DNA of 6,483 bases from an uncultured Bacillus sp. (GTDB lineage: Bacteria; Bacillota; Bacilli; Bacillales; Cytobacillaceae), in the NCBI GenBank assembly GCA_937894355.1, contig CALCRD010000308.1, positions 1 to 6,483 of the forward strand. The letters run 5' to 3'. Shown one piece after another: positions 6,438 through 6,483 of this stretch. Numbering within the stretch: the stretch's first letter is position 1; each line of letters starts with the position of its first letter. The translations under genes were made by a program, and so were the position numbers. The notes beneath the pieces were generated by a model. That model was not told the DNA's origin. It ran no database searches and worked only from the letters and a program-made list of their open reading frames with translations.

Positions 6438-6483
6438 TTGATTGGAGCGGAAGGTGCGAAGACTCCTGCGGGAGTACGGGGCA
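6438..6483. repeat. Left end of a Bacillaceae interspersed repeat (cut by window edge)
   Basis: From about TTGATTGGAGCGGAAGG (6438-6454) the sequence turns abruptly GC-rich and contains the hairpin ACTCC (6462-6466) TGCG GGAGT (6471-6475), then ACGGGGCA at the edge. I recognise this as the start of a non-coding palindrome-rich element found in many copies in Bacillaceae genomes, usually between genes and with a TTGATTGGAGCGGAAG-like terminus. The frame is open across it but has no ribosome site and does not resemble SerS. Only about 46 bases are present, so length, orientation and the other terminus cannot be judged. Confidence 0.75.

Noticed and set aside
6404..6483. Open frame from ATG 6404 to the right edge as a possible serS start
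   Set aside because: It has no ribosome site, its translation does not resemble the SerS N terminus, and it runs into the GC-rich repeat.

Overview
The window is a low-GC, Gram-positive segment that reads as Bacillaceae (Bacillus in the broad sense). The evidence is the close match of its proteins to the Bacillus subtilis versions, strong GGAGG-type ribosome binding sites, a UUG start, intrinsic terminators with long T tracts, a T-box leader and a familiar Bacillaceae interspersed repeat. The order yaaC (reverse) - guaB - dacA - pdxS - pdxT - serine T-box is the origin-proximal order of B. subtilis, where the block follows gyrA and an rRNA operon and is followed by serS. No rRNA is present at the left edge, and serS is not reached at the right edge.

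Layout: 1-250 has no convincing gene and holds only a weak T-box-like resemblance. 251-1210 (minus) is yaaC, a conserved protein of unknown function. 1211-1497 is an AT-rich divergent intergenic region with two candidate sigma-A promoters for guaB. 1498-2964 is guaB (IMP dehydrogenase, complete, 488 aa), closed by a terminator. 3119-4483 is dacA (D-Ala-D-Ala carboxypeptidase, PBP5 type, 454 aa, UUG start), also closed by a terminator. 4613-5494 and 5505-6095 are pdxS and pdxT, the two subunits of the pyridoxal 5'-phosphate synthase, separated by 10 bp and surely co-transcribed. About 6155-6394 is a complete T-box leader whose UCC specifier and UGGC bulge both fit tRNA-Ser. From about 6438 to the right edge runs the left end of a GC-richer interspersed repeat, lying where the serS start would be expected.

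The genes are housekeeping: GTP synthesis (guaB), cell-wall maturation (dacA), vitamin B6 cofactor synthesis (pdxST) and serine tRNA charging (T-box for the gene downstream). guaB and dacA are each closed by a strong terminator, so they look like separate transcription units. No obvious terminator separates pdxT from the T-box. I see no sign of a new multi-gene system. The points most worth a second look are the repeat between the T-box and its target gene, the T-box-like trace at the left edge, and the uncharacterised YaaC.
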